Positions 26,799-36,105 of a DNA stretch of 64,000 bases are shown in pieces. Source of the stretch: Paenibacillus baekrokdamisoli (GTDB lineage: Bacteria; Bacillota; Bacilli; Paenibacillales; Paenibacillaceae). Location of the stretch: the NCBI RefSeq assembly GCF_003945345.1, contig NZ_AP019308.1, positions 3,038,001 to 3,102,000 of the forward strand. The letters are read 5' to 3'. A model generated the notes under the pieces. It was not told the DNA's origin, searched no databases, and saw only the letters and a list, made by a program, of their open reading frames with translations. Numbering within the stretch: position 1 is the stretch's first letter; every line of letters starts with the position of its first letter. A program made the translations under genes and the position numbers.

Positions 26799-26850
26799 TA
26801 AAAAAAGCAATGTCCCGCTTTGGTTCATTGAACCTTGTAGGACATTGCTT
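26799..26850 (-). terminator. Terminator of the kdgK-deoR unit
   Basis: AAGCAATGTCC (26805-26815) pairs with GGACATTGCTT (26840-26850), with an inner GGTTC/GAACC hairpin and a T-run on the minus strand. It overlaps the stop codon of the regulator gene. Confidence 0.85.
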
Positions 26851-27670
26851 ATATTGAACCAAAGCCTGCTTCATCCGAATGCTGCTCTTCACGTGCAAGG
26901 AATACTTGAATGCCAAATGATTCAGCAGCAGCTGCAAGCTGCTGTGGAAGTGGCCTATCCGTAATAAAGCCCTGCAGCTCTGATAGCGGTGCAATAGAGA
27001 AAAGTGAAGTCTTCCCAATCTTCGTATTGTCGAACATCGCATAGGTGGCCTGAGAACGCCGAATCATTGCTTTGGCAATATGCGCCTCCTGCTCGGAATA
27101 GGTCGTGATGCCCCCTGTAGATGATACACCATCCACCCCAAGAAACATCTTGCCAAGATTCAACTGACCAATCATTCCTTCACCAAGTGGTCCGCACAGC
27201 TCGAAGCTGTTATGGCGCATCATACCGCCAGTAACAACAACCTGAATGTCACTTCCCGCAAGCTCCATAGCCACATTCACCGTATTCGTGACAACCGTAA
27301 TGCCTCGACGGGTCTTCAGCAGCTTAGCCAAATAGTAATTCGTCGTACCACCCGATAAGCCAACAACATCGCCTTCTTCAATGAGCGCTGCAGCAGCGGC
27401 CGCGATACGCTCCTTCTCGAGAAACGATAGACCTTCCTTCTCAGCAAAGGGAAGCTCGCGAACCGTATTCATCCCGTCATACATCGCTCCGCCAATCGTC
27501 CGAATGACGGGCTCCGATTTCTCCATAAGCTCCAGATCGCGACGTGCCGTAGCCTCCGAAACATTGAACCGCTCGACAACCTCTTGAACGGTTATCCGGC
27601 CCTGTCGTTTCAGCACATTCATAACCTGCTCACGTCTGCGCTGGCCCTTAGACGACTGGGTATCTGCCAT
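26849..27670 (-). CDS. DeoR/GlpR-family transcriptional regulator
   Basis: The 273-residue protein has an N-terminal DeoR winged helix (RRREQVMNVLKRQGRITVQEVVERFNVSEATARRDLELME, residues 10-50 region) and a C-terminal sugar-phosphate sensing domain with DVVGLSGGTTNYYLA and VVTNTVNVAMEL. It shares the TAATG junction (one base) with the upstream sugar kinase gene, so it is probably an autoregulating repressor of that unit, with the kinase's sugar phosphate as effector. That link is inferred from position. Confidence 0.88.
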   Translation of the reverse strand: MADTQSSKGQRRREQVMNVLKRQGRITVQEVVERFNVSEATARRDLELMEKSEPVIRTIGGAMYDGMNTVRELPFAEKEGLSFLEKERIAAAAAALIEEGDVVGLSGGTTNYYLAKLLKTRRGITVVTNTVNVAMELAGSDIQVVVTGGMMRHNSFELCGPLGEGMIGQLNLGKMFLGVDGVSSTGGITTYSEQEAHIAKAMIRRSQATYAMFDNTKIGKTSLFSIAPLSELQGFITDRPLPQQLAAAAESFGIQVFLAREEQHSDEAGFGSI

Positions 27671-28626
27671 TAACGCTCAACCCACCCTTTATCGCTCAAG
27701 CGGCGCTCTACTGTGGTCCAATCGGGAAGCGCTTCCCAGTCCCCACGCATTTGAACGACGAGGGAACCATTGATGCTCCCCAATCTCACTGCTTCCACTG
27801 GACTCATGCCTTTGAGCAGGCCAGCAAGGAAGCCTGCACAGAAACCGTCACCGGCTCCGACCGTATCCACCACTTTATCGGCCGGATAGAAAGGAACTTC
27901 TGTGGCTTCCCCTCGTTCCAGCACGACCGTCGCGTCACCGATGCCTTTCACAATGCTAACGGCATTCAACTGAGCAAGCTTAGCCTTCACCTCAGTGAAA
28001 TCATCTGTCTCATAAAGCAGCCTCAGTTCATCCCATCCAGGAAGGAAATAATCGGCTTGTTCCGCGAGCGGAAGCACAACACGTCTTGCTTCTTCGATCG
28101 TCCAGAGCTTAAGCCTCAGGTTCGGGTCAAAGCTAACGGTCACACCTGCTTCTTTCGCCGCAGTGACAGCCGTTAGAATCGTCTCACGGCAGCTTTCACT
28201 GAGTGCCGGTGTTATACCAGTCACATGAAGCAGCTTGCAGCTTTTTATATAAGCTAGATCAAGATCATCAGGCTGCATTTGGCTCGCTGCCGAATGCTTA
28301 CGATAATAGTGCACAGCCAGCTTGCCTGCTACCATCTCACGAAACATCATACCGGTCTGTGCGCCTTGAGTAAGTCTCGCTCTGGAGACATCGACACCCT
28401 CGCCGCGTATACGCTTTAGAATAGATCTACCGAAAGGGTCATCTCCAAGTGCGCCAAACCATCCTACAGAGCAACCTAGTCTTGCCGCACCGATGGCTAC
28501 GTTGCTTTCGGCACCGCCAAAGCTCTGCTCCAAAGAAGGCGCTCCTTCGATGCCACGATACTCCTGCGGCATGAATAACGCCATTGTTTCACCAAAGGTT
28601 AATAAATCCGGCGCAGTCTTTGTCAC
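27670..28626 (-). CDS. kdgK: PfkB-family sugar kinase, 2-keto-3-deoxygluconate kinase-like (GTG start)
   Basis: The 318-residue ribokinase-fold protein has the PfkB signatures SFGGAESNVAIGAARLG and VVDTVGAGDGFCAGFLAGLL (catalytic Asp in GAGD). FGETMALFMP at the start, MMFREMVAGKLAVHYYRKHSA-type substrate-loop and LSFDPNLRLKLW suggest 2-keto-3-deoxygluconate kinase. The start is GTG, about six bases after GGGGAG. It precedes the DeoR regulator with a one-base overlap. kdgA and other uronate genes are not in view, so a different ketose substrate remains possible. Confidence 0.8.
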   Translation of the reverse strand: MTKTAPDLLTFGETMALFMPQEYRGIEGAPSLEQSFGGAESNVAIGAARLGCSVGWFGALGDDPFGRSILKRIRGEGVDVSRARLTQGAQTGMMFREMVAGKLAVHYYRKHSAASQMQPDDLDLAYIKSCKLLHVTGITPALSESCRETILTAVTAAKEAGVTVSFDPNLRLKLWTIEEARRVVLPLAEQADYFLPGWDELRLLYETDDFTEVKAKLAQLNAVSIVKGIGDATVVLERGEATEVPFYPADKVVDTVGAGDGFCAGFLAGLLKGMSPVEAVRLGSINGSLVVQMRGDWEALPDWTTVERRLSDKGWVER

Positions 28627-28658
28627 GCTTCTCTCCCCTATCAGCAGAAGTTAATCAA

Positions 28659-29084
28659 CTATTTGTAAATCGGGAATTTCATGAAGTAAATAATTACTAA
28701 ATAAATCAATAGAATAATGATGCTCAACACACGAGCCTTCGCAATATGAGAAGATGCACTTGTTCCACTTTGTATCGAAGTAGCGATTAGTTTAAGAGGT
28801 TTAGACACAATACCACCTAGTGCTGCAATAGCCAAGAAAAGTAACGTAACAACAATCATCCAAACCACTTTGTACTCACCTTGAGAAATCAAATAACCGC
28901 CAGTTAGCAGCTGTAGAACTAGGAAATACTGCGCAATGCGGTTAGCTGCGACCAATCCGTCAGCAAGACCAGCTTGTCCACTCCCATCAAGCTTCGAAGC
29001 TCGGCCAATAATAACGGGAAGCACAATATAAAACCCCATACCAGCCGCTCCAATTACGTGTAAAAACAACATGAAATTAGACAT
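28659..29084 (-). CDS. Four-helix membrane protein
   Basis: This 141-residue protein has four predicted membrane segments: FMLFLHVIGAAGMGFYIVLP, a second from IAQYFLVLQLLTGGYLI, a third VVWMIVVTLLFLAIAALGG and the last VLSIIILLIYLVIIYF. It resembles DUF2269-like small membrane proteins with a His in helix 1, but I am not certain. It is notable for its leader: a sigma-A promoter at 29206-29234 and a hairpin element that runs into TTTTAGGAGG seven bases before the ATG. Function unknown. Confidence 0.7.
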   Translation of the reverse strand: MSNFMLFLHVIGAAGMGFYIVLPVIIGRASKLDGSGQAGLADGLVAANRIAQYFLVLQLLTGGYLISQGEYKVVWMIVVTLLFLAIAALGGIVSKPLKLIATSIQSGTSASSHIAKARVLSIIILLIYLVIIYFMKFPIYK

Positions 29085-29091
29085 TCTTTTT

Positions 29092-29180
29092 TTCCTCCTA
29101 AAAGTTTTTGCGATACATCTTTGAATCGCTTCCTACGAGCAAAAACTACTTCGTAAGCATAAACCATGTTTTTGCGTTAC
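29092..29180 (-). repeat. Degenerate hairpin leader element before the membrane gene
   Basis: On the minus strand GTTTATGCTTACGAAG is followed by AGTTTTTGC, a 23-base loop, GCAAAAACT and TTTTAGGAGG, then the ATG at 29084. The order matches the last repeat units of the gerKA (18267) and ytvI (40311) leaders. A second GCAAAAAC just upstream marks the trace of a previous copy. Confidence 0.75.
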
Positions 29181-29205
29181 TCGTTCGAGCTACTGAATCC
29201 TTACA

Positions 29206-29234
29206 AGTATACTAGAACAATCAGCCAATTTCAA
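29206..29234 (-). promoter_or_regulatory. Sigma-A promoter of the gene at 28659-29084
   Basis: On the minus strand TTGAAA (29234-29229) and TATACT (29211-29206) are 17 bases apart. The leader would be about 115 bases and would include the whole hairpin element. Confidence 0.7.
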
Positions 29235-29244
29235 AGAAAACGGG

Positions 29245-31470
29245 TTATTCTCCCCGATAAATGAGATTATGTTTGACCATGACCGCCTTAATTGCAAAAT
29301 AATCAACATCAACGGGCAGCGCTTCTTTAATCGGCTTCAGCTTCTCCGCTCCGATCTCTGTGATCGTCTCGACGATTAATGCTTCATGCTCCATCGGGAT
29401 AAAAGCATCCCAATCGATCATTTCACCTTCCTCTGCACAACGCAAGAGATGATTCTCAATGGTCACTCGCCCCATACCTCGAATCGATGCGATCTCCGTA
29501 ATCGATTGTCCTTCATTAAGGAGCGCCAACGTCTGCATATGACTCGATAACCCTGCCAAGTGAGCAAGCTCAGCACCATTTCCTGAAGAAGATAACTTTG
29601 CCGCACTTTGATTAATCATATCCGTTGCAATCGTCTTCGAGTTCGCAAAAGGTACAGTTCTCTGCTCAGAATGACTGGAGCCATCACCGCGATGTTGACG
29701 TACAATGGCAATAACATCACTGCCATACTTACTAGCTTTTGCCGTACCAACACCTTTGACCTCGAGCAACTGCTCGCTGACGACAGGCTGCCGGTCCGCA
29801 ATTTCTCGCAATGTAGCATCGGAAAATAACATAAATGGCGGTACATGTTCTCGAGCTGCCGCTTCTCGACGCCAATCTCTCAAAGCTTCGAAGAGCGGTG
29901 TATTCGCCGCTGATACCGCATTACCCTCACTTGTTCTCCGCTTGGCAGCCGCACTTTGTCTTCTAGTGACGGTTATTTTACCCTCGAGCACAGGTAAAGC
30001 TTCAGCAGCAAGTGAGACCGTCGGATACTCGCCTTCGCTGATTCGCAAATAGCCTTCCGCCACGAGATAATAAATTAAATCGGTAATTTCCTTCTCCACC
30101 CAGTTACGCAGCAAACCATAGGTGGATAAACGGTCTAGACCAAATTCAATAATACGTTTCTCCCTAGAGCCCTTCAGCACTTTAGCTACCAATGAGACAC
30201 CGAATCTCCCTTTCAACCGTCCCACACAGGACAAGGCTTTTCGGGAATCCTCTGTTATATCCACCTTCGCGCTTTGATCCAGACAATTGCTGCATTTACC
30301 GCATGAAGGGACATCCTCTTCTCCAAAGTAACTAACAATGAACTGAAGAAGACAACGATCCGAGCGACTATAATGCATCATCGTATAAAGCTTATTTAAT
30401 TGAATTGACCTGCGTTCCGCATCTGCTGTGCTCCGCTCAATCAGAAACCGCTGCACCTGAACATCCTGAGGTTCAAAAAGCAATACACATTCGCTTTCCT
30501 CCCCATCACGTCCAGCACGCCCAGCTTCCTGGTAGTAGGATTCAACATCACTGGGCATCTGCCAGTGTACGACGAAGCGTACATTCGGTTTATCTATCCC
30601 CATACCGAAGGCATTCGTTGCAACCATGACGCGATTATCATCAAATCGGAACTTCTCCTGAGTATCCGCTCTCTCCGTATCACTAAGTCCACCATGATAT
30701 TTGCCCGCAGATATGCCAAGCTTAGTTAAATCCTCATAAACCTCTTCCGCTTCTTTACGTGTAGCTGTATACACAATTCCTGACTGATCTGGCCGCTGTG
30801 CCAAATAATCACGAAGAAACTTTCTTCTATCCGTTCCCGTCACGACGGATAACGATAAATTCGTCCGAGCAAATCCGGTTACGAATACATTTGGTTTACG
30901 CAGCCCAAGCATGTCGGCAATATCCTGCGAAACCTCCGGTGTAGCCGTTGCTGTAAACGCAGCAACAGGAGGACGGTTCTCTAATCGACCGATCCAACCT
31001 GCTAGCTGACGATAGCTAGGGCGGAAGTCATGCCCCCATTGAGATACACAGTGAGCCTCATCAATCGCTATAAGCGGGATGTGAAGTTGACTTGCGAGTG
31101 ACTCGAACATCGTACCATCCAGGCGCTCAGGAGCGACGTAGAGCAGTTTATAGACCCCCTGAGAAGTCTTTCTGATCACGTCACGATAGGTTGCCGCATC
31201 AAGCGAGCTGTTCAAGTAGGCGGCTGAAACACCTAATCGGTTAAGAGCATCAACCTGATCCTTCATCAAGGAAATGAGCGGCGATACAACGATCGTCGTC
31301 CCAGGAAGCAGCAGTGCAGGCAGCTGATAGCAGACCGATTTACCGCCGCCAGTCGGCAGAATCGCCAGCGTATCCCGTCCCTCTAACAAGCCTCCAATAA
31401 TATCTTCCTGTCCTTTGCGAAAGGAGTCAAAGCCGTACACCTGTTTGAGCATTTGCCTTGCTTGATTCAT
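29245..31470 (-). CDS. recQ: ATP-dependent DNA helicase RecQ
   Basis: The 741-residue 3'-5' DNA helicase acts in recombination and repair. The order is: SF2 helicase core with LPTGGGKSVCYQLPALL (Walker A), IDEAHCVSQWGHDFRP (DEAH), and MGIDKPNVRFVVHW to QEAGRAGRDG (motifs V and VI); the RQC zinc site (CLLQFIVSYFGEE, then SCGKCSNC); an HRDC domain (LFEALRDWRREAAARE, LLEVKGVGTAKASKYG); and a C-terminal helix-turn-helix HTH_40-type domain found in many Bacillota RecQ. AAGGAGG is seven bases before the ATG at 31470, chosen over 31488. Confidence 0.95.
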   Translation of the reverse strand: MNQARQMLKQVYGFDSFRKGQEDIIGGLLEGRDTLAILPTGGGKSVCYQLPALLLPGTTIVVSPLISLMKDQVDALNRLGVSAAYLNSSLDAATYRDVIRKTSQGVYKLLYVAPERLDGTMFESLASQLHIPLIAIDEAHCVSQWGHDFRPSYRQLAGWIGRLENRPPVAAFTATATPEVSQDIADMLGLRKPNVFVTGFARTNLSLSVVTGTDRRKFLRDYLAQRPDQSGIVYTATRKEAEEVYEDLTKLGISAGKYHGGLSDTERADTQEKFRFDDNRVMVATNAFGMGIDKPNVRFVVHWQMPSDVESYYQEAGRAGRDGEESECVLLFEPQDVQVQRFLIERSTADAERRSIQLNKLYTMMHYSRSDRCLLQFIVSYFGEEDVPSCGKCSNCLDQSAKVDITEDSRKALSCVGRLKGRFGVSLVAKVLKGSREKRIIEFGLDRLSTYGLLRNWVEKEITDLIYYLVAEGYLRISEGEYPTVSLAAEALPVLEGKITVTRRQSAAAKRRTSEGNAVSAANTPLFEALRDWRREAAAREHVPPFMLFSDATLREIADRQPVVSEQLLEVKGVGTAKASKYGSDVIAIVRQHRGDGSSHSEQRTVPFANSKTIATDMINQSAAKLSSSGNGAELAHLAGLSSHMQTLALLNEGQSITEIASIRGMGRVTIENHLLRCAEEGEMIDWDAFIPMEHEALIVETITEIGAEKLKPIKEALPVDVDYFAIKAVMVKHNLIYRGE

Positions 31471-31502
31471 CCATAAACCTCCTTTCATGTAGGAAAAAAT
31501 GA

Positions 31503-31530
31503 AGACCCTGACAGCAATTAGTCAGGGTCT
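31503..31530. terminator. mdh terminator
   Basis: GACCCTGAC (31504-31512) pairs with GTCAGGGTC (31521-31529) between mdh and recQ; on the minus strand T-rich sequence follows. Confidence 0.75.
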
Positions 31531-31564
31531 CATGTGCTTCACGAGTTCGTTTTTGAAGAAGAAA

Positions 31565-32506
31565 TTAGCCGTTTACAACTGCAATCACGTTGCGTACGGA
31601 TACAGCTGATTTCTCAAGAGCTGCTTTTTCCCCGTCGGTAAGCTCAAGCTCGAATACTTTCTCGATTCCGTCGCCACCAAGAATTGCAGGCACACCCATG
31701 AACAAGTTATCATAGCCATATTCGCCTTCAAGAAGGGCAATTACTGGCGTAATGCGTTTTTTGTCTTTCAAAATCGCTTCCGTCATTTGCACGAGCGATG
31801 CTGCTGGCGCATAATACGCACTGCCATTGCCGAGCAAGTTAACGATTTCTCCGCCGCCAACGCGCGTACGTTGTACGATGGCTTCAATACGCTCAGCTGA
31901 GATCAGCTTCTCGATTGGAATACCGCCAACATTGGAATAACGAACAAGTGGTACCATGTCATCGCCATGGCCGCCAAGAACGAAGCCGCGAACATCTTCA
32001 ACGGAAACATTCAGCTCTTCCGCGATGAATGTGCAGTAACGTGCAGTGTCAAGAACACCAGATTGACCAATGACACGGTTTTTAGGGAAGCCAAGTGCAT
32101 GGAAAGCAACATAAGTCATCGCATCAACCGGATTGGACAAGATGATAACGTACGCTTCAGGGCTTGTTGCTTTAATGTTTTCGCAAACGGATTTCACGAT
32201 GCCTGCATTTGTGTTAACCAAATCGTCGCGGCTCATGCCTGGTTTACGAGCAATACCAGCCGTGATAATAACAACTTGGGAATCCTTTGTATCTGCATAG
32301 TCAGAAGTACCGATGATTTTGGAGTCGATGCCTTGAACAGGTGTCGATTCCATCATATCTAGTGCTTTGCCTTTAGTCGGGTTTTCCAGCTGTGGGATAT
32401 CAACGAGCACGACATCTCCAAGTTCTTTCTGAGCTAGCATCAAAGCCGTAGTCGCTCCAGTAAAACCAGCACCAACAACAGTAATTTTATGACGTTTAAT
32501 TGCCAT
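31565..32506 (-). CDS. mdh: Malate dehydrogenase
   Basis: Mdh oxidises malate to oxaloacetate with NAD in the TCA cycle. The 313-residue LDH-type enzyme has the Rossmann motif [30 protein letters not shown], the substrate Arg in ARYCTF and the catalytic His in [17 protein letters not shown] stands before the ATG. It follows citZ and icd on the same strand, but the 292-base gap before it contains several hairpins, so it may be partly uncoupled from them. A terminator follows. Confidence 0.96.
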   Translation of the reverse strand: MAIKRHKITVVGAGFTGATTALMLAQKELGDVVLVDIPQLENPTKGKALDMMESTPVQGIDSKIIGTSDYADTKDSQVVIITAGIARKPGMSRDDLVNTNAGIVKSVCENIKATSPEAYVIILSNPVDAMTYVAFHALGFPKNRVIGQSGVLDTARYCTFIAEELNVSVEDVRGFVLGGHGDDMVPLVRYSNVGGIPIEKLISAERIEAIVQRTRVGGGEIVNLLGNGSAYYAPAASLVQMTEAILKDKKRITPVIALLEGEYGYDNLFMGVPAILGGDGIEKVFELELTDGEKAALEKSAVSVRNVIAVVNG

Positions 32507-32597
32507 GATTAAATTACCTCCAGTAGCCTAATATTTTGATCTCGCCTGAAGAGAGTCCTATGTCTTACTAAATCTTTTAACACGCGCCTAGCGATCA

Positions 32598-32795
32598 AGA
32601 AAGCCGCATTAAGCGGCTCTCACGCACCAAACACGCATCAAGCGTGCCAATAACGCACTGAACAACAGTGCGTTATTGGCGTAAGCATCCCACCCAGCGG
32701 CCGTTAAGACGCATGACCATCTCCCACGTTAGTCAGAGGGATTCCAAAGGGCAAAGCCCTTGGGGTCCCCCTTCCAGGGGGATTTAGGGGGTGCA
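32598..32795. repeat. Hairpin-rich region between icd and mdh
   Basis: The gap holds AGCCGC/GCGGCT (32602-32607/32613-32618), a perfect 14-bp stem CCAATAACGCACTG/CAGTGCGTTATTGG (32647-32660/32666-32679) with a 5-base loop, CCAAAGGGC/GCCCTTGG and TCCCCC/GGGGGA (32766-32771/32777-32782). None has a T-tract. The GGGATTCC...TTTAGGGGG segment looks like a common interspersed intergenic repeat. Confidence 0.6.
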
Positions 32796-32798
32796 GTA

Positions 32799-34094
32799 TT
32801 ACTTTAGGTTTGCAATGATTTCATCAGCAAACGCAGAACATTTAACTTCTTTCGCGCCGTCCATCAGACGAGCAAAGTCATAAGTTACTGTTTTGTTGTT
32901 AATAGCTGTTTCCAAACCTTTGTAGATGGAATCAGCAGCTTCCTGCCAGCCAAGGTGCTCAAGCAGCATAACGCCAGACAAGATAACAGAACCTGGGTTT
33001 ACAACATCGAGGTCCGCATATTTTGGAGCTGTACCATGAGTAGCTTCGAAAATAGCATGTCCTGTCAGGTAGTTGATGTTAGCGCCTGGAGCAATACCAA
33101 TACCGCCAACTTGTGCTGCCAATGCATCAGACAGGTAATCACCATTCAGGTTCAACGTAGCAATAACGTCAAAATCAGTAGGACGTGTAAGTACTTGCTG
33201 CAAAGCGATATCAGCAATTGCATCTTTAACGATTAGTTTACCAGCTGCTTCTGCATCTTTTTGTGCTTTGTTTGCTGCATCCGTACCTTGTGCTTCTTTG
33301 ATACGGTCGTATTCGCCCCATGTGAAGGTTTTTTCAGCGAATTCTTGCTCAGCAACTTCATAACCCCAAGTTTTGAAAGCACCCTCAGTAAATTTCATGA
33401 TATTACCTTTATGAACAAGTGTTAGCGATTTGCGGCCGTGTTTCAGCGCATATTCAATCGCAGCACGTACAAGACGTTTGGAGCCTTCAGCAGATACTGG
33501 CTTAATTCCGATACCGGATGTTTCTGGGAAGCGGATTTTATTAACGCCCATTTCATTTTGAAGGAAAGAAATCACTTTTTTCACTTCTGCAGATCCTTCT
33601 TGATACTCGATACCTGCATAAATATCCTCTGTGTTTTCACGGAAAATAACCATGTCTACAAGCTCAGGACGTTTTACTGGGGAAGGTACGCCGTCAAAAT
33701 AACGAACAGGACGCAAGCAAGTGTAAAGGTCAAGCTCTTGACGAAGGGCTACGTTCAGGGAGCGAATACCGCCGCCAATTGGTGTTGTAAGAGGTCCTTT
33801 AATCGCAACAATATATTCACGGATAGCAGTTAGCGTATCAGCTGGCAGCCATTCGCCGTAGTTGTTGAATGCTTTCTCGCCGGCAAATACTTCGTACCAA
33901 GCGATTTTTTTCTCGCCGCCGTAAGCTTTCTCAACTGCTGCATCAAGAACGCGTTTGGACGCTTTCCAGATGTCACGGCCAGTGCCGTCACCTTCGATGA
34001 AAGGGATGATAGGGTTATTAGGAACATTCAGAACTCCGTTATCAATCGTGATTTTGTTACCTTCAGTTGGCATTGCGAATTTTTCGAATGACAT
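32799..34094 (-). CDS. icd: NADP-dependent isocitrate dehydrogenase
   Basis: Icd converts isocitrate to 2-oxoglutarate and CO2. The 431-residue bacterial homodimeric enzyme shows [14 protein letters not shown], the substrate loop [21 protein letters not shown] (Ser/Asn and Arg residues), [15 protein letters not shown], the Lys-Tyr region, and HGTAPKYAD near the coenzyme site. AAGGAG lies seven bases before the ATG. The citZ gene is 155 bases upstream, and mdh 292 bases downstream, on the same strand, as in B. subtilis. Confidence 0.97.
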   Translation of the reverse strand: MSFEKFAMPTEGNKITIDNGVLNVPNNPIIPFIEGDGTGRDIWKASKRVLDAAVEKAYGGEKKIAWYEVFAGEKAFNNYGEWLPADTLTAIREYIVAIKGPLTTPIGGGIRSLNVALRQELDLYTCLRPVRYFDGVPSPVKRPELVDMVIFRENTEDIYAGIEYQEGSAEVKKVISFLQNEMGVNKIRFPETSGIGIKPVSAEGSKRLVRAAIEYALKHGRKSLTLVHKGNIMKFTEGAFKTWGYEVAEQEFAEKTFTWGEYDRIKEAQGTDAANKAQKDAEAAGKLIVKDAIADIALQQVLTRPTDFDVIATLNLNGDYLSDALAAQVGGIGIAPGANINYLTGHAIFEATHGTAPKYADLDVVNPGSVILSGVMLLEHLGWQEAADSIYKGLETAINNKTVTYDFARLMDGAKEVKCSAFADEIIANLK

Positions 34095-34249
34095 TGTAAA
34101 TCTCCTTTTTTAACATTTATTTTTGGGGATGTGTGGGTAAATGACGCTAACATAGCATGACGGGAGCCAACTACACAGCTTATAAAGCCATGTATCGACA
34201 CCCCGTCGCAACCACCGGCTGTTCCTGCCGCATGTGGCTGAGAAATGAA

Positions 34250-35362
34250 TTAACGCTGAGCGATTGGTGTAACCTTTTGATCAACCGGACCTGTGTACTC
34301 GGCACGCGGACGGATCAGGCGGTTGTTATCATACTGCTCAAGAATATGTGCGGTCCATCCGGATGCACGGCTGATGGCAAAGATCGGTGTGAACAAGTCA
34401 CGCGGAATTTGAAGTGTCGTATAGACAGATGCAGAGTAGAAGTCAACATTCGGCTTTAACCCTTTTTGACCCGTAACAAGCTCTTCAATTTTCACGGACA
34501 TTTCGTATAGTTCCATGTTGCCTGTCAATTTTCCAAGCTCACGGGACATTTTTTGAAGATGTTTCGCACGAGGGTCGCCATTTTTGTAAACACGATGCCC
34601 AAAACCCATGATTTTCTCTTTATTAGCAAGCTTTGCGTTTATAAAAGGCTCCACATTAGCGAAAGAACCGATTTCTTCAAGCATCACCATTACAGCTTCG
34701 TTAGCTCCACCATGAAGAGGTCCCTTCAGTGCGCCGATAGCCGATGTTACGCCTGAATATATATCGGACAACGTTGCAACCGTAACGCGTGCAGCGAACG
34801 TTGAAGCATTCAATTCATGGTCAGCATGAAGGACGAGTGCTTGGTCAAGCGCCTTAACAGCAACCTGATCGGGCTCTTGTCCTGTAAGCATATATAGAAA
34901 ATTGGTTGCAATGGAAACGCCTGCTTTGGGTGCTACTGGTTCTTTGCCCTCGCGAAGGCGAGCGAATGCAGCAATAAGAGTAGGAATTTGAGCCTGCAGC
35001 TTAATCGCTTTCTGAATATTAGCTTCCTTGGACATATCATTGGCAGACTCATCATACAATGCCAGACTTGAAACTGCTGTACGCAGTGCAGCCATGGAAT
35101 TGGTGTTTTTCGGGTAAAGCTTCAGCTGGTCAATAACACCTGCTGGAACCGCTGCATTTTCTCCAAGCCGCTTAATCAAGCCGTCTAGCTCAGATTGTGT
35201 TGGCAGCTTTCCGTACCAGAGTAAGTAAGCAACTTCTTCAAAAGAAGCGTTCTCTGCCAAATCGTCGATATCAAAACCGCGATAAGTCAATACGCCATCG
35301 ATGATGGAACTAATCGAGGATGTCGTAGCGACAATGCCTTCCAGACCTTTGGTTGCTGTCAT
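34250..35362 (-). CDS. citZ: Citrate synthase
   Basis: CitZ condenses acetyl-CoA and oxaloacetate. The 370-residue product fits the short type-I/Bacillus form. Motifs include GVLTYRGFDIDDLAENA, the catalytic HADHELNASTF, GPLHGGANEAV, MGFGHRVYKNGDPRA and the late Asp in PNVDFYSASVY. AAAAGGAGAG precedes the ATG. A perfect 11-bp inverted repeat lies 73-111 bases upstream (35435-35473). Confidence 0.97.
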   Translation of the reverse strand: MTATKGLEGIVATTSSISSIIDGVLTYRGFDIDDLAENASFEEVAYLLWYGKLPTQSELDGLIKRLGENAAVPAGVIDQLKLYPKNTNSMAALRTAVSSLALYDESANDMSKEANIQKAIKLQAQIPTLIAAFARLREGKEPVAPKAGVSIATNFLYMLTGQEPDQVAVKALDQALVLHADHELNASTFAARVTVATLSDIYSGVTSAIGALKGPLHGGANEAVMVMLEEIGSFANVEPFINAKLANKEKIMGFGHRVYKNGDPRAKHLQKMSRELGKLTGNMELYEMSVKIEELVTGQKGLKPNVDFYSASVYTTLQIPRDLFTPIFAISRASGWTAHILEQYDNNRLIRPRAEYTGPVDQKVTPIAQR

Positions 35363-35434
35363 GTTTCTCTCTCCTTTTAGCTCGTATAACTATGCGTTGA
35401 TCCAATCACTGATATTCAATTGTAACTCACCGTA

Positions 35435-35473
35435 ATGAACAATTGCCAGGGCACTTCGAGCTCAATTGTTCAT
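35435..35473. promoter_or_regulatory. Inverted repeat upstream of citZ
   Basis: ATGAACAATTG (35435-35445) and CAATTGTTCAT (35463-35473) are perfect complements around 17 bases. It may be an operator or a hairpin for citZ; I cannot match it to a known regulator. Confidence 0.55.
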
Positions 35474-35759
35474 GACTTCGATAACAATAAAGGGCATCCA
35501 TTCCGTATCGTCGCTCTAATCATATCGGATTTTGGCAGGGAAGTGAACAAAAATGGACATAAAATTGCTTTATCGGCTTCATCAAAATTATTTTAGACCT
35601 ATTTAGCACGATGTGCAACGATAGCGCGGACCAGTTACATTATTTTAATAATCATACTGTTCCATATGACACGATAAAATATGCCTAAATTCATGCTGAC
35701 ATGGGCAAAATGTGGGCACTAAAGGATAAGCTACGGTGATTGTTATTCCTACTTCTATT
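35474..35759. other. Intergenic stretch
   Basis: AT-rich sequence with stops in all frames and no structure I recognise. Confidence 0.4.
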
Positions 35760-36075
35760 CATTGTTTCGCTACTTCTGTCTGATCTAAAAAATATAAGAA
35801 ACGCCTACAAATACGCACGGCGCTTCTTCCAACTCCGTATTGCCATAGATATGCCAAATATACTGAAAACCCAAACGCCTCTCCTATCTTCCGAATTGGA
35901 AGATAAACATGTCCTTTGATCGAGCCATAGGCAGCAAGCTTATCGTTTACAACGACTTATTCAATATCAACTTTACCGGTAATTCCATCAACGGCCCCAT
36001 TATCTGCATATTGAAACGCGGACCCTACAATCCATGTATTATTGTTTATCGGCTTTATTGACTCCGTATTTTCAG
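35760..36075 (-). pseudogene. Relic of a stalk-domain (copper amine oxidase N-like) protein
   Basis: The minus strand reads IKPINNNTWIVGSAFQYAD to VDGITGKVDIE and TAA, then after a one-base shift VVVNDKLAAYGSIKGHVYLP, IRKIGEAFGF and a degenerate tail to TGA. The second part resembles the copper amine oxidase N-terminal-like stalk domain common in Paenibacillus envelope proteins. There is no ribosome-binding site, and the frame is broken, so it is a fragment. A short terminator-like hairpin lies beside it at 36086-36105. Confidence 0.4.
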
Positions 36076-36085
36076 GGCAAAATAA

Positions 36086-36105
36086 AAGCACCCAGTTGGG
36101 TGCTT
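36086..36105. terminator. Small terminator-like hairpin
   Basis: AAGCACCC (36086-36093) and GGGTGCTT (36098-36105) pair around AGTT. T-runs are weak, so it is a stem of uncertain use. Confidence 0.5.

Noticed and set aside
32735..32795. GC-rich hairpins as an intrinsic terminator of icd
   Set aside because: Stable stems are present, but there is no T-tract on the minus strand, so termination cannot be claimed.
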